Shown: positions 1 through 6,100 of the stretch, piece after piece | How the letters are laid out: every line of letters starts with the position of its first letter | Position numbering within the stretch: the first letter of the stretch is position 1 | NCBI GenBank assembly: GCA_948435975.1 | Contig: CAOJHG010000134.1 | Coordinates: 1-6,262 of the forward strand | DNA: 6,262 nt | Direction: 5' to 3' | Source: an uncultured Oscillibacter sp. | GTDB lineage: Bacteria > Bacillota > Clostridia > Oscillospirales > Oscillospiraceae | Program-made: the position numbers and the translations under genes | Notes under the pieces: generated by a model | What the model saw: the letters and a program-made list of their open reading frames with translations, nothing else | Told to the model about the DNA's origin: nothing | Database searches by the model: none

Positions 1-2
1 CC

Positions 3-524
3 ATTGGCTACAAAGAAGAACCTGTTTCTGCTTCCAGCGGTTCCAATTCTTCCTCTTTGCCTGTCATTAAATGTGCGCCCGGCACAGTTTACGCGCCTGT
101 TTCCGGCAGCGTCGTCCCCTCTGAGGCGGTCCCCGATGAAACCTTCGCCGCCGGTGTTCTGGGCCGGGGCGTGGGCATCCATCCCAGCGAAGGCGTCATT
201 GCCGCTCCCTTTGACGGCGAGATTTCCACCGTGGCAGACACCAGACACGCGGTGGGTCTCTCTTCTCCCGACGGCATGGAAATTCTCATCCATGTTGGTG
301 TGGACACAGTTGCCATGAACGGCGACGGCTTCTCCGCTTTGGTCCAGGAGGGTCAGAAGGTCAAGGCTGGTGAACAGCTCCTGACCTTTGACCGGGCCAA
401 GATTGCCGCCGCAGGGCATCCCGATGTGGTGGTAGTGCTGGTGACCAATGCCGACGATTACGCAGAGCTAACCATCCAGTCCGGCGAGTGCAAGATGCTG
501 GACAGGGTGATTGAAGTGAAATAA
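3..524 (+). CDS. PTS sugar permease, C-terminal IIA (Crr-like) domain, 5'-truncated
   Basis: This is the end of a membrane PTS permease of the glucose/sucrose/beta-glucoside family, probably a fused IIBCA protein. The IIA domain takes phosphate from HPr and passes it to the IIB domain, which phosphorylates the sugar during import. The reading frame is open from base 3 to the TAA at 522-524, so the start lies outside the window. The first residues (IGYKEEPV) resemble the end of a IIC domain. They are followed by a Ser-rich linker and then the IIA domain, beginning near LPVIKCAPG. Both IIA histidines are visible: one in DTRHAVGL and the phospho-accepting one in EILIHVGVDTV. The domain runs to its usual end (GECKMLDRVIEVK). 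The adjacent sucrose-6-phosphate hydrolase makes sucrose the likely substrate (ScrA/SacP type), but the specificity-determining IIC domain is not in the window, so trehalose or beta-glucosides are not excluded. Confidence 0.9.
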   Translation: MGYKEEPVSASSGSNSSSLPVIKCAPGTVYAPVSGSVVPSEAVPDETFAAGVLGRGVGIHPSEGVIAAPFDGEISTVADTRHAVGLSSPDGMEILIHVGVDTVAMNGDGFSALVQEGQKVKAGEQLLTFDRAKIAAAGHPDVVVVLVTNADDYAELTIQSGECKMLDRVIEVK

Positions 525-533
525 ACGCAAATA

Positions 534-561
534 GTCCCCACGTCTTTCGAGGCGCGGGGAC
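534..561 (+). terminator. Intercistronic hairpin between PTS permease and hydrolase
   Basis: GTCCCC (534-539) pairs with GGGGAC (556-561). After one A-C mismatch, CGTC (541-544) pairs with GGCG (551-554), including one T-G wobble, around a six-base loop. The stem starts nine bases after the permease stop. Only ATTTC follows, so the T-tract is poor. It may be a leaky terminator or an mRNA-processing or stabilising hairpin that sets the ratio of permease to hydrolase, rather than a full stop. The structure is read directly; the function is inferred. Confidence 0.5.
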
Positions 562-579
562 ATTTCAATAGAAGTATTT

Positions 580-585
580 GGAGGG
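580..585 (+). promoter_or_regulatory. Ribosome binding site of the GH32 hydrolase
   Basis: GGAGGG lies four bases before the ATG at 590 (five bases from the GGAGG core). This fixes the start at 590. An in-frame TTG at 578 would add four residues, but it overlaps this Shine-Dalgarno sequence and has no good site of its own. Confidence 0.75.
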
Positions 586-589
586 TCTT

Positions 590-2026
590 ATGAATGCTCT
601 GCGAAGCGATTTACAAAAGCTGGCTGCCGCTGCTGAGGCGTCCTTTCGTCCAGAAGGCCCCTGGCGGCCGGGAATTCACCTGGCACCGCCGGTGGGCTGG
701 CTGAACGACCCTAATGGGCTTTGCTGTTTTCAGGGAGAATATCATATTTTTTACCAATACGCGCCCTTTGATGCAGGGGGCGGCGTGAAATTCTGGGGAC
801 ACTATAAATCTAAGGACCTAATCTCCTGGGTACAGTGCCCGGTGATGCTCTGCCCGGACGAACCATATGACATCCATGGCGTGTACTCCGGCTCCGCGCT
901 GTGCAGGGAGGATGGACTTTACCTGTATTATACCGGGAACGTCAAGTATGATGGAGACTTTGATTATATTCACGCCGGACGGGAAGGCAATACCGTCCTG
1001 GCCTATTCAGCGGACGGGATACGCCTGAACTGGAAACTGCTTCTGCTTCGGAACAAGGATTATCCTTCGGAAATGACGCTACATGTGCGTGACCCGAAGG
1101 TATGGAAACAGGACGGCAGATACTATATGATTCAAGGCGCACGAACGCAGGAGGATGCTGCAGCGGCATTGATTTTTGAGTCAAAAGACGGATTTCAGTG
1201 GGAGCACATCAACACACTCCGAACGGCAAAGCCCTTTGGATATATGTGGGAATGCCCTGATCTGTTTGAGATTGACGGTCAATGGATTCTTATTGTTTGT
1301 CCACAAGGCGTACAGAAAAAGGGGCCAGGTCTTGAAAACCGGTATGCCTGTGGATATTTCCCGCTCTGGGGAGATTTCCGAGGTGATTATACTTTGGGAG
1401 AGTTTATCCCTTTGGATTTTGGCTTTGATTTTTATGCTCCTCAAACCTTTTTGGACAGAGACCGCCGCTTGCTGATTGCATGGATGGGTATGCCGGATGC
1501 AGAGTATACGAATCCCACAGTTGCTTATGGCTGGCAGCATTGTCTGACCTCATTCCGGGAACTGCGACTTAAAGGCGGCAGGCTTTGTATGCGTCCCATA
1601 CAGGAATTGGAGCATCTTCACGAGGAAACACGCACATATTCCTTTTCGGAGCGGCTTACAGTGGACTTGCCGGAAATCGCAGATATTCAAATAACCTGCG
1701 GCGGAGCTCTCTCCCTGGCGCTCTCCGGCATATCACTGAAAGCGGAAAACGGCAGCGCAGCTTTAACGGTACATGAGGGCGGCTATGGCCGTGACACTCG
1801 AACCGCATTTACTGGAGGATTGCGGAATCTGCGGATTCTGGCAGACAGCAGCGCAATCGAGTTTTTCGTCAACGATGGCGAGGTGTCGTTAAGCGCTCGA
1901 TGGTATCCAGCGGACCTCTGCCTGGCCTTGACGTTGTATGGGGAAGGTCAGGCAGTTGTCTATGCCATGCGTTCGATGGAAATTACAAAATACGCGGAAA
2001 CCGTTTCTGCAAAACGAAAGACCTAA
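590..2026 (+). CDS. scrB: Sucrose-6-phosphate hydrolase / beta-fructofuranosidase (GH32)
   Basis: This cytoplasmic glycoside hydrolase family 32 enzyme hydrolyses sucrose-6-phosphate (or sucrose) to glucose-6-phosphate and fructose. The 478-residue length is typical of bacterial ScrB/SacA. The N-terminal five-bladed propeller domain carries the three family signatures: WLNDPNG at residues 37-43 with nucleophile D40, HVRDP at 165-169 with transition-state stabiliser D168, and WECPDLF at 220-226 with acid/base E221. FYAPQTF at 281-287 is another conserved block. A C-terminal beta-sandwich follows from about residue 350, with the usual EFFVNDGE segment near 424-431. There is no signal peptide, which fits an intracellular enzyme acting on PTS-imported sugar. 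It sits 65 bases after the PTS permease gene on the same strand, so the two are probably co-transcribed. The catalytic set is complete. The family also contains fructan-active members, but the PTS neighbour favours sucrose-6-phosphate. The gene is also called sacA. Confidence 0.93.
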   Translation: MNALRSDLQKLAAAAEASFRPEGPWRPGIHLAPPVGWLNDPNGLCCFQGEYHIFYQYAPFDAGGGVKFWGHYKSKDLISWVQCPVMLCPDEPYDIHGVYSGSALCREDGLYLYYTGNVKYDGDFDYIHAGREGNTVLAYSADGIRLNWKLLLLRNKDYPSEMTLHVRDPKVWKQDGRYYMIQGARTQEDAAAALIFESKDGFQWEHINTLRTAKPFGYMWECPDLFEIDGQWILIVCPQGVQKKGPGLENRYACGYFPLWGDFRGDYTLGEFIPLDFGFDFYAPQTFLDRDRRLLIAWMGMPDAEYTNPTVAYGWQHCLTSFRELRLKGGRLCMRPIQELEHLHEETRTYSFSERLTVDLPEIADIQITCGGALSLALSGISLKAENGSAALTVHEGGYGRDTRTAFTGGLRNLRILADSSAIEFFVNDGEVSLSARWYPADLCLALTLYGEGQAVVYAMRSMEITKYAETVSAKRKT

Positions 2027-2057
2027 GGATATAATCAAAAGGTATAAACTGCAAAAC

Positions 2058-2078
2058 AAATCGGAGCTTCCGCTTTTT
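2058..2078 (+). terminator. Weak candidate terminator after the hydrolase gene
   Basis: CGGA (2062-2065) pairs with TCCG (2069-2072) around the loop GCT. It is flanked by AAA on the left, which can pair with the T-run, and is followed by CTTTTT (2073-2078). It lies about 35 bases after the hydrolase stop, where a terminator is expected. The GC stem is only four pairs, so this is tentative. It overlaps the upstream part of the possible regulator remnant. Confidence 0.3.
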
Positions 2079-2250
2079 GGACTGGTTCTATATCATGTAA
2101 GCAGCACGGAGAAACAACATCTTTCATCTTTTGAAGACCATCCCAGTGGATTGGAACTATACCATTCTCTTCGTCCTGCTTCACGCGCCCCGGCCCTCGG
2201 ATACTGTGCAGTGCTTTCTGAACGCGGTCAAAACGGTGCTGGAGTTATAG
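2061..2250 (+). pseudogene. Possible remnant of a LysR-type regulator C-terminus
   Basis: An open stretch without a start codon runs from 2101 (just after a TAA at 2098-2100) to a TAG at 2248-2250. It reads IFHLLKTIPVDWNYTILF, then LLHAPRPSDTVQCFLNAVKTVLEL. From memory, the pattern of a proline-valine-aspartate-tryptophan turn, a hydrophobic strand, a PS..V helix cap and a final amphipathic helix looks like the end of the effector domain of many Firmicute LysR-type regulators. Just upstream, in the neighbouring frame (from about 2061), ELPLFGLVLYHVSSTEK could be the preceding strand, which would imply a frameshift near 2110-2116. No helix-turn-helix or other regulator portion is present between the hydrolase and this fragment. 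It could also be chance coding-like sequence. The left boundary is a guess. Confidence 0.35.
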
Positions 2251-2334
2251 CTCTTTTTTCGATGTTATCCAAACGTATCAGCCGCACAGACAGTCGAGAC
2301 TTCACGGAGTCTCAATCTTCCGGCTCCTTCTCAC
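2251..2334. other. Non-coding end of the 2027-2383 intergenic gap
   Basis: No gene is visible on either strand. The stretch begins with a T6 run (2253-2258) right after the regulator-like fragment. It contains a perfect 6-bp inverted repeat, GAGACT (2296-2301) and AGTCTC (2308-2313), with a six-base loop and no T-tract. I see no promoter pair, insertion-sequence end or RNA gene here. Confidence 0.5.
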
Positions 2335-2377
2335 AAAAAGCGCAGGCCCCTGCCGTTTTTCACGCGGCAAGGGCCTG
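2335..2377 (-). terminator. Rho-independent terminator of the ABC/cyclase/isomerase operon
   Basis: CAGGCCC (2343-2349) pairs with GGGCCTG (2371-2377). After one C-A mismatch, TGCCG (2351-2355) pairs with CGGCA (2365-2369) around a nine-base loop. Read on the minus strand, the stem is followed by CGC and then a T5 run (plus-strand A5 at 2335-2339). The stem begins six bases after the stop codon of the last minus-strand gene. On the plus strand the flank is only ATTTGC, so it should act mainly on minus-strand transcripts. Confidence 0.87.
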
Positions 2378-2383
2378 ATTTGC

Positions 2384-3223
2384 TCAGACGCTCTCAATTT
2401 GTTCCTTCATCAAAAGGATTTCAGATATATTGTCATTCCGGCTGCAATTCTCCCAATTGGGCGTCCAGCAATACTCCATGCAGTACCAGCCTGTATAGCC
2501 CTGCTCCTCCAGCTTCTTCACTATGCGCGTAAAATCAATGCAGTTATCTGTCATGCAGGTCTGCAAAACGCCCTTAGCTGCCGCCCGGGTGTGCATATGA
2601 TTGGCAAAGGGAATCAAAATATCCCCCTCTGCATCCTCCAGGCCCAAACGGACAAAGTGAGAATAATCCAGCGTCAGTCCCATACCGGGCGCATCCTCAC
2701 AGAGCCGCTTAGCCTGTATGGGCATTTCTACCACAGAGCCGATGTGGGCCTCAATTCCATAGGGAATCCCAGCCTTTTTCGCCAGGTCTGCCCGCCACTG
2801 CTGCTCAGTCACACAGCGGTCATAGGATGCCTCCCAGCTCTCTTCCTCCGGAAACGCCGCTCCTGGAAGGCCTGTAATATGGGCCGCTCCTACTATGGAA
2901 GCATACTCCACTGTCTTTTCAAACAGGTCTCTGGCGTGCTCCCTGCGGGCCGCCTCATAGTGGTTGGGTGCATATACGTCAAAATCAAGCTCTGCCTGGA
3001 TGAACACATCGCTGACCACAAGCCCCCTGTCCTCTACCCGGGCCCTTAGCTCCTTCGCATGACGGACAAGCTCCGGGAACTGGTCTGCTGGCCGCAAATG
3101 GGAACGGTTCTCCAAAAGTCCAACGTCTACTCCTGGAATCCCCATGGCCCGAATCAAATCCAGGGCCTTGTCATGCTCCAGCAGCGGAAAGGCAAAATCA
3201 GGACAACTGATTTTTCGCTCCAT
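2384..3223 (-). CDS. Sugar phosphate isomerase/epimerase-like TIM-barrel protein (AP-endonuclease 2 superfamily)
   Basis: This is a 279-residue cytoplasmic protein of the xylose-isomerase-like TIM-barrel superfamily (PF01261 type), which includes sugar isomerases, ketose 3-epimerases and inosose dehydratases. The start is the ATG at 3223, where an AGGAG lies seven bases upstream. A TTG at 3241 in the same frame would overlap the previous gene's stop and has no matching site. Candidate divalent-metal ligands lie at the ends of successive strands: E158 in GIEAH, D186 in LDYSH, H209/H211 in NHMHTR and E250 in YCMEY. The barrel begins with ISCPDFAF and GVDVGLLENR. It is the last gene of the minus-strand operon, ten bases after the cyclase gene and six bases before the terminator. 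Its substrate is probably the product of the cyclase or the imported sugar itself, but isomerase, epimerase and dehydratase cannot be told apart by reading. Confidence 0.82.
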   Translation of the reverse strand: MERKISCPDFAFPLLEHDKALDLIRAMGIPGVDVGLLENRSHLRPADQFPELVRHAKELRARVEDRGLVVSDVFIQAELDFDVYAPNHYEAARREHARDLFEKTVEYASIVGAAHITGLPGAAFPEEESWEASYDRCVTEQQWRADLAKKAGIPYGIEAHIGSVVEMPIQAKRLCEDAPGMGLTLDYSHFVRLGLEDAEGDILIPFANHMHTRAAAKGVLQTCMTDNCIDFTRIVKKLEEQGYTGWYCMEYCWTPNWENCSRNDNISEILLMKEQIESV

Positions 3224-3230
3224 ATGGCGT

Positions 3231-3235
3231 CTCCT
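3231..3235 (-). promoter_or_regulatory. Ribosome binding site of the TIM-barrel gene, overlapping the cyclase stop
   Basis: On the minus strand AGGAG overlaps the TAG stop of the cyclase gene (minus-strand GAATAGGAG) and lies seven bases before the ATG at 3223. It decides the start of the isomerase-like gene. It also suggests that ribosomes finishing the cyclase help initiation on the next gene. Confidence 0.75.
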
Positions 3236-3899
3236 ATTCAAATGTCATGGCAACCACGCGGGCAGGAGCTCCGGTGAAGCCTTGCAGCTTGACCGGAAGC
3301 GCCATGATATACCACTCCTTCTCGTTCAAAAGCTCCTCATCCATATATACCTCTTCTGTTATCATGACCCCGCGGCCAAGAAGAACCTCATGAGGGGGGC
3401 GGCCAGTTCCCTCCGGCCATCCTCCTACGCTCAGTCCGTCGATGCAGACCCCCTTCACGCCCTTATCTACCAGCCACTGGGCCGCTTCCCGGGTAATATA
3501 CGGCCATTCATACAGGTATTCCTTATTCATACCGCGTTTCTGTGCCCAGCCCGTATACAGGAGCGCAATATCACCCTCCTGAATATCCGTTCCGCAGGCT
3601 TCCAGATGCCTGGCCTCGATGCCCATCTGTCCAATGCCGCGCAGGTCAAAGGGAATTCCCCGGCCCTGAAACAGCTTCAGATCCATCTGGTCTACGGTTA
3701 TGCCTGTCTCAAAAAAGTGATAAGGCGCATCCATATGCGTTCCAGTATGCGAATTCAAATCAATACGCTCTGCTTCGAAACCATGGGTCGCGTGGCGCGC
3801 CTCATATCCCACCATGGTCGGCTCATAGGTAGGCCAGCCTGGGCAGACGTGATATACTGGCTGAGATAAATCCAGCATTTTTTTAACTTTAGGAATCAT
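3234..3899 (-). CDS. Cyclase family metal-dependent hydrolase (kynurenine formamidase-like fold)
   Basis: This 221-residue cytoplasmic protein belongs to the cyclase family (PF04199), whose members are metal-dependent hydrolases such as bacterial arylformamidase (KynB), isatin hydrolase and polyketide-cyclase-like enzymes. The hallmark HTGTHMDAPYH spans residues 51-61, giving metal ligands H51, H55 and D57 and the catalytic-type H61. The C-terminal pair is also present: H170 in RPPHEVLL and E182 or E183 in MITEEV. D154 in CIDGLSV is the conserved core aspartate. The ATG at 3899 is preceded by AAGGAG six bases upstream. The gene lies 37 bases after the binding-protein gene and directly before the TIM-barrel gene. 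That setting makes tryptophan degradation unlikely and favours hydrolysis or ring opening of an imported sugar-like compound such as a lactone, lactam or amide. That role is inferred from context only. Confidence 0.85.
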   Translation of the reverse strand: MIPKVKKMLDLSQPVYHVCPGWPTYEPTMVGYEARHATHGFEAERIDLNSHTGTHMDAPYHFFETGITVDQMDLKLFQGRGIPFDLRGIGQMGIEARHLEACGTDIQEGDIALLYTGWAQKRGMNKEYLYEWPYITREAAQWLVDKGVKGVCIDGLSVGGWPEGTGRPPHEVLLGRGVMITEEVYMDEELLNEKEWYIMALPVKLQGFTGAPARVVAMTFE

Positions 3900-3936
3900 A
3901 ATCTTCTCCTTCTTTCCGCGCCCTGCCTCTCGTTAT

Positions 3937-4977
3937 TTACTCCAATCCGCAGACGTTCTCATCAATCTCGGTGATGTAATCCTCTACGTTATCCGCTGTC
4001 AGAAGCAGTACCGGCACCTGGATTTCTTCGGGGACCTCTCCTCCCGCAAAATAGGATACCAGCGCATTCAGAGCTTCCTTGCCCATCTTCTTTGCCTGCT
4101 GAGCGCCGCAGACCAGAATCTCACCGGATTTCAGATATTCCACGATATCCGGGTTGCCGTCAAAGGAAGCTACCAACACGGTGCCCTTCAAACCAAGATC
4201 AGCGATTGCAGACACTGCACCCAGGGTTGCCTGGTCGTGGTTCGCAAATACGGCTGCCAGATCGTCATTTGCCGTTACGATATTACGGGTCTGGGTATCA
4301 GCCTCGTCCACTGTGAAGTCACTGGTCTCAAGAACCGTCGTGACCTCAAAGCCAAAGTCCTTCAGCGCGTCCGCAAAGCCATTGGTACGGTTCTGGCCGT
4401 TGATGCGGGAAAGCGGGATGGTGATTTCGCCGACGCTTCCGCTCATATTGTTGTCCTTCATGTACTGGCCCAAATATTTTCCGACCTCATAGGCGCCGTC
4501 ATAGTTGGGGGTGGATACCATGGACAGATAGGTTCCCTCATCTGTTCCGATGTCGCAGATGATAACGGGGATGCCCGCTGTCTCCGCCTCTTCCAGCACG
4601 GCCGGGCAGGAAGCGCTGTCCGTGGGGGAGATGATAATGGCGTCTACCTGCGCGGTAATGGCATTCTGGGCATTCTTGAGCTGTGTTGCAGAATCATTGG
4701 CGGAATCATATACCTCTACTTTGTAACCGGCGTCATCCGCAACGTCCCGGATACCGGCCTCAACCCAGTTCCAGAAGGGCGTAGTGGTAGACGGCGTAAT
4801 GTAAGCAACCGTCTTCGCTCCGCCGCCGTCAGAGTCCGCAGGCTCTCCTCCTGTTCCAGCCGGAGGCGTGCTTCCCGTACCCGCGCCGGAATCTCCGGAC
4901 TGGCCTCCGCATCCCGCGAGCATGGTCCCTACCATCACTGTGCAGAGCAATAAACATAACAGCTTCTTTTTCATCAT
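3937..4977 (-). CDS. Sugar ABC transporter substrate-binding lipoprotein (RbsB-like)
   Basis: This is a membrane-anchored solute-binding protein of the ribose/galactose type (Peripla_BP_4), 346 residues. Residues 1-22 form a lipoprotein signal peptide with lipobox LAGC and lipidated Cys23. A Gly/Ser/Pro-rich tether spans about 24-54, and the two-lobed binding domain starts at KTVAYITP. Landmarks of the RbsB family are visible: the aromatic TPFWN (66-70), DSAND (91-95), INGQNR (192-197, with the ligand-contacting arginine position), FANHD (244-248), SFDGNP (271-276) and AQQ (292-294). These match a monosaccharide-type pocket but do not fix which sugar. The ATG at 4977 has AAGGAG five bases upstream; the second ATG at 4974 is also possible. 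It is preceded by a 114-base gap after the permease gene and followed 37 bases later by the cyclase gene. Binding proteins are usually made in excess of their membrane partners, which the longer leader and strong ribosome site may serve. Confidence 0.92.
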   Translation of the reverse strand: MMKKKLLCLLLCTVMVGTMLAGCGGQSGDSGAGTGSTPPAGTGGEPADSDGGGAKTVAYITPSTTTPFWNWVEAGIRDVADDAGYKVEVYDSANDSATQLKNAQNAITAQVDAIIISPTDSASCPAVLEEAETAGIPVIICDIGTDEGTYLSMVSTPNYDGAYEVGKYLGQYMKDNNMSGSVGEITIPLSRINGQNRTNGFADALKDFGFEVTTVLETSDFTVDEADTQTRNIVTANDDLAAVFANHDQATLGAVSAIADLGLKGTVLVASFDGNPDIVEYLKSGEILVCGAQQAKKMGKEALNALVSYFAGGEVPEEIQVPVLLLTADNVEDYITEIDENVCGLE

Positions 4978-5091
4978 AAATTCTCCTTATGATTTTAATT
5001 TATTTGTACCCGGAAGGCATCTGACCTAAGGCCGAAACACCGTTCCAGATTCAAATCATCCCTTCCTGACGCTGCCCTCTCGCTGACGCTG
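4978..5091 (-). promoter_or_regulatory. Permease-binding protein intergenic leader with short repeats
   Basis: This 114-base gap is the longest inside the minus-strand operon. CTGACGCTG occurs twice in direct orientation, at 5066-5074 and 5083-5091. CTGAC-GCT-GTCAG (5083-5095) is a small inverted repeat that includes the permease stop codon. An AT-rich stretch precedes the AAGGAG of the binding-protein gene. No open reading frame or clear promoter is visible. A role in mRNA processing or in raising binding-protein expression is possible but inferred. Confidence 0.3.
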
Positions 5092-6072
5092 TCAGTTCTT
5101 CTTACGGTTGGTCATGCGCTCAAAGAGCAGGGCCAGAATCAGTACCGTGCCTGTGGCGACGCCCTGCCAGTAGGGAGATACGCCGGTAATGTCCAATCCG
5201 TTGGTAAGAACGCCCATAAACAACACGCCGATAGCCGTCCCGAGGATGGTTCCCTTTCCGCCTGTCATGGCGCATCCGCCGATAACCACAGCAGCCAGCG
5301 TATTCATCTCATAGCCGTTTCCGTTGTTCGGGTCTACGGCGCCGAAACGGGAACCCATAAGCAGACCGCCGATGGCCGCCATAAGTCCGGAAATAATATA
5401 GGGCAGCAATGTATACAGCTTCGTATTCACGCCAGCCAGACGGGTTGCCTCTACGTTGCTTCCGATGGCATATGTATTACGTCCCAGCTTGGTATTGGAC
5501 AGCACCCAGTGTATCACGATAAACAGCAGAATGATTGCCAGATAATATACCCGGAACCCAGTAAAAATTTCGACTCCCGCTATGGCCCGGAAGGAATCCG
5601 GCAGCTTATTCACAGCATGTCCGCCGCTGAGCAGATAATCCGCGCTTCTGCACACCTGCATCATACCTAAAGTGACCACAAAAGCCGGAATATCAAAGCG
5701 GGAAACCAGAAGGCCGTTGACGCATCCGATGGCCGCGCCTAAAAGCAGCGTAATGAAAACCGCCAGAAATACGCTGTCCGTAGATTTCATCAGCATGGCG
5801 CCCACCATGGATGTGACCCCCAGCACGCTTCCCACAGACAGGTCAATTCCTCCTGTCAGCATAACAAAGGTCTGTCCCAGCGCCAGGACCGCCGTAAAGC
5901 TCACCTGGGATAAAATATTGGTCATATTTCTTGAGGTCAGAAACACTGGAGATATGACGCACAGGGTCGCAAACAGGATGACCAGCGCACCTCCCATTGT
6001 AAACTCTGACCGATGTCCCGCGGCATATACCTGGAGTCTTGACCGTCCAGCATCATTTTTCTTTCCGCTCAT
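5092..6072 (-). CDS. Sugar ABC transporter permease (RbsC-like)
   Basis: This is an inner-membrane permease of the branched-chain/ribose family (BPD_transp_2, PF02653), 326 residues, the usual length for RbsC. About eight to ten hydrophobic segments are visible, for example near 27-45, 55-72, 100-120, 127-148, 175-191, 220-240, 275-293 and 302-317. The family signature GGIDLSVG lies at 74-81. The conserved cytoplasmic block GRNTYAIGSNVEATRLAGVN at 198-217 probably contacts the ATPase. NTLAAVVIGG (257-266) and GGKGTILGT (271-279) are further family blocks. The N-terminal 25 residues are hydrophilic. The ATG at 6072 has AGGAG six bases upstream. It follows the ATPase gene by 28 bases. A single permease gene here suggests a homodimer, as in RbsC. 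The substrate is the one bound by the adjacent lipoprotein. Confidence 0.93.
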   Translation of the reverse strand: MSGKKNDAGRSRLQVYAAGHRSEFTMGGALVILFATLCVISPVFLTSRNMTNILSQVSFTAVLALGQTFVMLTGGIDLSVGSVLGVTSMVGAMLMKSTDSVFLAVFITLLLGAAIGCVNGLLVSRFDIPAFVVTLGMMQVCRSADYLLSGGHAVNKLPDSFRAIAGVEIFTGFRVYYLAIILLFIVIHWVLSNTKLGRNTYAIGSNVEATRLAGVNTKLYTLLPYIISGLMAAIGGLLMGSRFGAVDPNNGNGYEMNTLAAVVIGGCAMTGGKGTILGTAIGVLFMGVLTNGLDITGVSPYWQGVATGTVLILALLFERMTNRKKN

Positions 6073-6100
6073 ATTATTCTCCTATTTAAGTCGATTTCTC

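Noticed and set aside
57..524. Treating the IIA domain as a complete stand-alone protein starting at TTG 57
   Set aside because: The frame stays open to the window edge, the upstream residues look like a IIC end plus linker, and no Shine-Dalgarno precedes 57.
2030..2035. A perfect TATAAT just after the hydrolase stop
   Set aside because: No acceptable -35 box lies 16-18 bases upstream, and no intact plus-strand gene follows.
2248..2258. T6 run after the regulator-like fragment as a terminator
   Set aside because: The preceding GAGTTATAGCTC allows only about four base pairs with a usable loop, too weak for a confident call.
2296..2313. GAGACT/AGTCTC inverted repeat as an operator or mobile-element end
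   Set aside because: It is a single six-pair hairpin with no second copy, no nearby promoter and no target duplication; it may be chance.
1938..2378. A 146-codon plus-strand open frame overlapping the hydrolase 3' end
   Set aside because: It starts inside the well-supported hydrolase in another frame, has no ribosome site, and ends inside the minus-strand terminator. Only a short central part may be a degenerate fragment.
3144..3869. A 241-codon plus-strand open frame opposite the cyclase gene
   Set aside because: It lies almost wholly antisense to a gene with a complete family motif set and its translation shows no recognisable domain.
4237..4953. A 238-codon plus-strand open frame opposite the binding-protein gene
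   Set aside because: It is antisense to a clear lipoprotein binding protein. The Arg-rich, low-order translation looks like a shadow of GC-rich codons.
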